DNA of 29,651 nt from Collinsella sp. (GTDB taxonomy: Bacteria; Actinomycetota; Coriobacteriia; Coriobacteriales; Coriobacteriaceae), in the NCBI GenBank assembly GCA_031295725.1, contig JAUMNV010000134.1, positions 1 through 29,651 of the forward strand, in the 5' to 3' direction. Each line of letters begins with the position of its first letter. Within the stretch, counting starts at the first letter, position 1. Below the pieces are notes generated by a model, which was given only the letters and a program-made list of their open reading frames with translations, was not told where the DNA came from and made no database searches. Position numbers and translations under genes: made by a program. Below, piece after piece: positions 25,618-29,651 of the stretch.

Positions 25618-27057
25618 TTAGTTCTCCTCGGTCTCGGTCGCGGCGGTCTCGGCAAAATTCCAGCCGGCAAGGCGGTCCTTCGCGGTGTCGATGTCCAGGT
25701 AGTTCTCCTCGCCGTCCATGAGTCGCGTAAAGGCGGTAAAGAGATAGTGGGCATCGGTGGGGCCAGGCGAGGCCTCGGGGTGGTACTGGACCGAGAAGCA
25801 CGGGGCATCGAGCAGCTGGATGCCCTCGGCGGTGCCGTCGTTGAGGTTCACATGTGTCAGGCGAATGCGGCCGAAGCGCTCGTTCATCACGACCGGCGCG
25901 ATTCCGCGGCGCACCCAGACGCGCAGATCTCCATCGGCCGCATGCTCGGTCTCGCCGCCGGAAAGCTCGGGGACAAGCTTGCCCAAGCTGGGGAACAACA
26001 GGCCAAAGCCATGGTTTTGTGCGGTGATCTCCACGCGACGGCTTACCAGGTTCATGACCGGCTGGTTGCCACCGCGGTGACCGAACTTAAGCTTTTCCAT
26101 CTGGGCGCCGCAGGCCAGGCTGATCATCTGGTGACCAAGACAAATACCAAAGACCGGCACCTTGCCGATCAGCTGCTGCACCTGCTCGTAGGTCTCCACC
26201 ACGGCGTCGGGGTCGCCGGGGCCGTTGGACAAAAAGACGCCATCGGGATTCATGTCGAGCACCTGCTGAGCTGGCGTATCCCACGGCACGACGGTAAGAT
26301 CGCAGCCGGCGCGCACCAGGCCCTCCAGAATGCCGCGCTTCACACCGCAGTCGTAGGCGACCACTTTGTGACGGGCAGGAGCGGCAGCCGAAAGCGCAAA
26401 GTCATGCGTGGCAGGCAGGTCGGCGGCCACAAACTCATGAGGCGCGGGGCAACTTACGGTCTTGACCAGGTTCTCGCCTACCAGCGCGGGCGCTGCGGCC
26501 AGACGCTCGGCAAGCTCGTCGACATCGAAGATCTCGGTCGAGATAATGCCCATCTTGGAGCCGTTGTCGCGCAGGTGGCGCACCAGGGCGCGGGTGTCGA
26601 CGCCCTCGATAGCGACGATGCCGTGTGCACGCAGGTACTCCGGCACGCTGACGGCCGAGCGCCAGTTAGAAGGCGTGGCGCACATGTCGCGAACGATCAT
26701 GCCGCGCATAGCCGGAGCGCTCGCAGGGCGCACGGCGTCGCCGGGGAAGGCCGACTGGACGTCGGTCTCGTCGATACCATAGTTGCCGATCTGCGGATAG
26801 GTCATGGTTACGATTTGGCCGGCATAACTCGGGTCGGTCATGACCTCAAAGTAGCCCTCGAGCGAGGTGTTGAAGCAGACTTCGCCGGTCGCGGTGCCCT
26901 CGGCGCCGCATGCACGTCCATAAAAAATGGCCCCATCCTCAAGATACAGGATGCAGGGACCACAGGTGCCCTTGCTGGTTTTGGCCAGCATACGCTGGCA
27001 AAGCTCGCTGGGCGCGAAGGTGCGGGCGGCAGCGCCCGCGGTATGGTTGTTCGCCAT
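25618..27057 (-). CDS. carA: Carbamoyl-phosphate synthase small (glutaminase) subunit
   Basis: A 479-residue subunit that hydrolyses glutamine and passes ammonia to CarB. The N-terminal domain shows ILYLEDGAIFYGRACGAEG, FNTSLEGYFEVMTDPSYAGQ and IVTMTYPQIGNYGI. The class I glutaminase has VFGICLGHQ with the nucleophilic Cys and FSVQYHPEASPGP with the His-Glu pair. It is about 100 residues longer than the common 380-residue form, with a longer N-terminus and C-terminal tail. The start MANNHTAG has GGGAAGGAG; an in-frame start seven codons upstream would overlap that site. No other pyr gene is visible. Confidence 0.95.
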   Translation of the reverse strand: MANNHTAGAAARTFAPSELCQRMLAKTSKGTCGPCILYLEDGAIFYGRACGAEGTATGEVCFNTSLEGYFEVMTDPSYAGQIVTMTYPQIGNYGIDETDVQSAFPGDAVRPASAPAMRGMIVRDMCATPSNWRSAVSVPEYLRAHGIVAIEGVDTRALVRHLRDNGSKMGIISTEIFDVDELAERLAAAPALVGENLVKTVSCPAPHEFVAADLPATHDFALSAAAPARHKVVAYDCGVKRGILEGLVRAGCDLTVVPWDTPAQQVLDMNPDGVFLSNGPGDPDAVVETYEQVQQLIGKVPVFGICLGHQMISLACGAQMEKLKFGHRGGNQPVMNLVSRRVEITAQNHGFGLLFPSLGKLVPELSGGETEHAADGDLRVWVRRGIAPVVMNERFGRIRLTHVNLNDGTAEGIQLLDAPCFSVQYHPEASPGPTDAHYLFTAFTRLMDGEENYLDIDTAKDRLAGWNFAETAATETEEN

Positions 27058-27110
27058 AATTCTCCTTCCCGGTCTCACAGGACCGGCTTAAAGGTGTGTA
27101 GTTAGGCCTC

Positions 27111-27126
27111 GCGGTATTGTAACCGC
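27111..27126 (-). promoter_or_regulatory. Candidate carAB -10 box inside a palindrome
   Basis: GCGGT-TACAAT-ACCGC on the minus strand: a -10 box with five of six consensus bases is enclosed by a perfect 5-bp inverted repeat, 58 bases upstream of the carA ATG. This would suit an operator that covers the promoter. No good -35 box is seen. Confidence 0.45.
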
Positions 27127-27218
27127 AAGCATGCCTCATGGCGTTAATTTCATCGAAATGTTTACGAAATGATAATTATGACTTTCTATGCATAATGATT
27201 TTTTAATCCCCGTCCCAG

Positions 27219-27258
27219 AAAAATCATCCCGCGGGGCTTGTGGCTCACGCGGGATGAT
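27219..27258 (-). terminator. Terminator of the exporter/membrane-protein unit
   Basis: On the minus strand ATCATCCCGCG, 14-base loop, and its perfect complement (27248-27258 with 27223-27233) form an 11-bp stem followed by a T run. It lies six bases after the stop of the gene at 27265-28230. Confidence 0.88.
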
Positions 27259-27264
27259 GGCGTC

Positions 27265-28230
27265 TTATTTTTTCTTGTCCTGCTCCAGCAGTTCGGACGG
27301 TGTGCGATCGGGCTTGCCGCCGCGGAAAATCTCGCGGCCATGCAGACGATGCTCCAGGTCGCGCTCGGCCTTTTCCTCGTCAATCTTGGTCTGGCTCACC
27401 ACCGGGTCCTCGATCAACGACGACACCGAGTTCACCTGCTTCTGAATGCGCTCGGCGATGGTGTCGTCCATACTCACGATGCGCATCTTCCAGTCGATAC
27501 TCGTGGCGTTGGATGAGCTCTTGGTCCACACGAACGTCAAAATGGCGCTCTGGTGGCCGCGCGCGGGGAACATGCCAAAGAAGGAATCGTGCTGAATGTT
27601 GCTATCCTCGTCGATATAGGCGTGAACGTTATACACCACGCGGTCGATCTTATCGTTGAGCAACGCGTTGGTCGCAAGCGCCGCTGCCTGAATCTGCCCG
27701 TTGGACAGCAGCTCGAGCTCGTTGGCAGACGATGTGTCCAACACCGTCACCTCGACCGTGCCCGTGCGTTCATCGGCTTCATCGACGGTAAAGTCGAGCG
27801 GGAACTGCGTAAAGCCGTTGCCCCATTCAAGTCCACCCTTGAGCGCGGTCGAAACGGTATCGACCGAAACGCTCTCGGACAGGTTGGCGGTATTCAGACG
27901 GCGCATCACGCCGTAGCCGATCTGCATGCCCACGATCAGCACCAAAATACCGATGACCACGGCCATCGCGGTCTTCGTAATGGTATGGCTCACCTGCGAG
28001 CCCGAAGGATCGTCCTCGGACAGCGGGTCGATATGTTTTGCCTGGCTCGCGCGGTCCTCGCTGCGCAGCTGCGCTAGCGCCGCTTTGTCACCGCGCTTGG
28101 CCGCGGCCTCCTTCTCACGCATGCGCTCAGTTCGCTTTTTGGCAAGCGTGGGATCCAAGACGCCGGATGCATCGATTTCGGAGAATAACTCCGTCACTTC
28201 TTCCGGAGTCAAAGGGTTCTTGTCAGCCAT
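27265..28230 (-). CDS. Single-pass membrane protein of unknown function
   Basis: A 321-residue protein that I do not recognise. Residues 1-85 are charged and probably cytoplasmic, with a helical Lys/Arg/Glu/Ala-rich stretch (KKRTERMREKEAAAKRGDK). One membrane segment spans about 87-107 (TAMAVVIGILVLIVGMQIGY). The outer part (about 108-270) has alternating strands suggesting a folded extracytoplasmic domain, and the C-terminal 45 residues are again highly charged. The start has AGGAAG. It begins 19 bases after the ABC exporter gene's stop, in the same direction, and ends at a terminator, so it is probably the last gene of that unit. Confidence 0.75.
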   Translation of the reverse strand: MADKNPLTPEEVTELFSEIDASGVLDPTLAKKRTERMREKEAAAKRGDKAALAQLRSEDRASQAKHIDPLSEDDPSGSQVSHTITKTAMAVVIGILVLIVGMQIGYGVMRRLNTANLSESVSVDTVSTALKGGLEWGNGFTQFPLDFTVDEADERTGTVEVTVLDTSSANELELLSNGQIQAAALATNALLNDKIDRVVYNVHAYIDEDSNIQHDSFFGMFPARGHQSAILTFVWTKSSSNATSIDWKMRIVSMDDTIAERIQKQVNSVSSLIEDPVVSQTKIDEEKAERDLEHRLHGREIFRGGKPDRTPSELLEQDKKK

Positions 28231-28249
28231 AAACTTCCTGTCATATCAA

Positions 28250-29651
28250 TCAGTCGAGCTCGTGCGCACGCGCACCTTCGAACTGCATTCGATAGTAACG
28301 GGCATAGGTGCCGCCACGGGCGAGAAGCTCCTCGTGCGTGCCACGCTCCACAACGCGACCATGCTCAACGGTCGCAATCTCGTCGGCATGCTTAATGGTC
28401 GAAAGACGGTGGGCGATGATGATTGTGGTACGGCCGCGTGCCAGCTCTTCGAGCGACTCCTGGACCGCCTCCTCGCTCTCGTTATCCAAAGCACTCGTCG
28501 CCTCGTCCAAGATCAAGATTTTGGGATTCTTGAGAAACACGCGCGCGATGGCAACGCGCTGCTTCTGTCCGCCCGAAAGACGGCTGCCGCGCTCGCCCAC
28601 CACGGTGTCGTAGCCCTGCGGAAGCGACTCGATAAAGGTATCGATATTGGCGCGACGGGCGGCCTCGGCGATCTCTTCTGCCGTAGCGCCCGGCTTGCCG
28701 TAGGCGATGTTCTCGCCAATCGTACCGTCAAATAGATAGACATCCTGCTGCACCAGGCCGATGGCGCGGCGCAGGCTCTGCTGCGTCACATCGCGCACGT
28801 CCTGACCGTCGATGCTAATGGATCCGGTAGCCACGTCATAAAAGCGCGGCAGCAGCGAACAGGTTGTGGACTTGCCGCCGCCCGAAGGGCCAACCAAAGC
28901 GATGGTCTGCCCGGGCTTGATGGACAGGTCCATATGGTCGATAACGGGACGCTCGTCGGCATAGCCCTCGCCCAGCTCGACATCCTCGTAGTTAAAGCAC
29001 ACGTCGTGATACTCCACGGCGCCGGCAGTCACCTGCAGATCCGTAGCGCCCGGCTTGTCCTGGATATCCGGCGCGGTCGAGAGCACCTCGTCCATACGTT
29101 TAAAGCCGGCGATAGCCTTCTGATACGTTTCGGCCGAATTGACGAGCGTCTCAAGCGGCGTGCAGAACAGCGAAATATAGAGTGCGAAGGTCGCCATATC
29201 GACCGCCTGTAGCTGTCCCTGGGCGACCAGCCATCCGCCCAGCAGCACTACGATCACATAGAGCACACCCGAGAGCAGGCCATACGTCGCGGTATAGACG
29301 CCCATGGCGTGATACATGTTCTCCTTGGACAAAAGGTAGCGGTCGTTAGAGGCACGGAACTTGGCACGCTCGGTCTCCTCGTTGGCAAAGCTCTTGACCA
29401 CGCGCATGCCCGCCAGAGAATCCTGCAGCTGTGCATTAATGCCGCTGATCTTCTTGCGGTTGTCGCTAAAGACCTCGCGCATGCGCATGTTCTGCCAAAA
29501 CATGACGACCGCAAACGCTGCCGTCACCACAGCCATGGCAAGCGCCAGGACCGGGGCGATGGTAAAGAGGATCACAAACGAGCCGATGATCTCGATGCCG
29601 CAGATGATGATCCACTCGGGCACGTGATGCGCCGCCTCGCAGATATCGAAC
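28250..29651 (-). CDS. ABC exporter half-transporter, fused permease and ATPase (5' end outside window)
   Basis: About 467 C-terminal residues of an MsbA/BmrA-type half-transporter. The reading frame stays open to the window edge, with FDICEAAHHVPEWIII before the first internal start codon, so the true N-terminus is outside. The membrane domain contributes hydrophobic segments such as GSFVILFTIAPVLALAMAVV and the loop NAQLQDSLAGMRVVKSFANEE. The ATPase has Walker A GPSGGGKST, signature RLSGGQKQRVAIARVFL, Walker B ILILDEATSALD and H-loop IIIAHRLST. Substrate is unknown; such proteins work as dimers, and the partner may be encoded beyond the edge. Confidence 0.92.
   Translation of the reverse strand, partial: FDICEAAHHVPEWIIICGIEIIGSFVILFTIAPVLALAMAVVTAAFAVVMFWQNMRMREVFSDNRKKISGINAQLQDSLAGMRVVKSFANEETERAKFRASNDRYLLSKENMYHAMGVYTATYGLLSGVLYVIVVLLGGWLVAQGQLQAVDMATFALYISLFCTPLETLVNSAETYQKAIAGFKRMDEVLSTAPDIQDKPGATDLQVTAGAVEYHDVCFNYEDVELGEGYADERPVIDHMDLSIKPGQTIALVGPSGGGKSTTCSLLPRFYDVATGSISIDGQDVRDVTQQSLRRAIGLVQQDVYLFDGTIGENIAYGKPGATAEEIAEAARRANIDTFIESLPQGYDTVVGERGSRLSGGQKQRVAIARVFLKNPKILILDEATSALDNESEEAVQESLEELARGRTTIIIAHRLSTIKHADEIATVEHGRVVERGTHEELLARGGTYARYYRMQFEGARAHELD

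Noticed and set aside
25617..25808. Longer carB start inside carA
   Set aside because: The extra residues are Arg/Pro-rich shadow translation of carA, and MPKRTDIK is the normal start of the family.

Overview
The window looks like chromosomal DNA of a GC-rich gut actinobacterium of the class Coriobacteriia, most likely Collinsella or a close relative. This is inferred from high GC and strong third-position GC bias, the style of the proteins (lysine-poor enzymes, a sortase-anchored glycosidase, a CmpB-type membrane protein) and the GGGGACAG-type intergenic repeats. No rRNA, tRNA, phage or transposase gene was seen. Nearly every gene is on the minus strand; the only convincing plus-strand gene is the CmpB-like membrane protein at 11415-12644.

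Layout, left to right: (1) 1-3011, a polar amino-acid ABC importer operon read right to left: ATPase, substrate-binding lipoprotein, permease, second permease (cut by the window edge). (2) 3012-3371, an intergenic stretch filled with palindromic repeats. (3) 3372-5090, yqeY and a PpiC-type foldase. (4) 5261-7225, an orphan galactitol-type PTS EIIA and an AT-richer AlbA_2/GHKL ATPase regulator. (5) 7501-11120, the purine genes purF-purM-purN in transcription order, ending in a clear terminator. (6) 11415-12644, the divergent CmpB-family membrane protein. (7) 12735-14685, purE, a class B sortase and a divergent MoaE-like protein, tightly packed. (8) 14975-21385, a 2136-residue secreted, sortase-anchored GH31 glycosidase with FN3, F5/8C-like, dockerin-like, cohesin-like and FIVAR domains. 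(9) 21386-22301, a gene-free stretch of about 0.9 kb holding a G9 tract, an AT-rich candidate control region, two long hairpin elements and a roughly 200-bp element with 28-bp perfect terminal inverted repeats. (10) 22302-27057, carA-carB. (11) 27265-29651, a membrane protein of unknown function and an ABC exporter half-transporter cut by the right edge.

Functionally the window combines housekeeping nucleotide synthesis (four purine steps, and carbamoyl phosphate for pyrimidines and arginine), amino-acid uptake and host-glycan attack at the cell surface. The sortase encoded just downstream of the giant glycosidase is a plausible but unproven partner for it. The least explained material is intergenic: three related long-hairpin elements (14781-14908, 21712-21809, 22205-22289) that share a loop motif, two of which also share a 41-nt flank (39/41 identical), with a compensatory base-pair change between two of them; and the element with 28-bp inverted repeats at 21843-22045.
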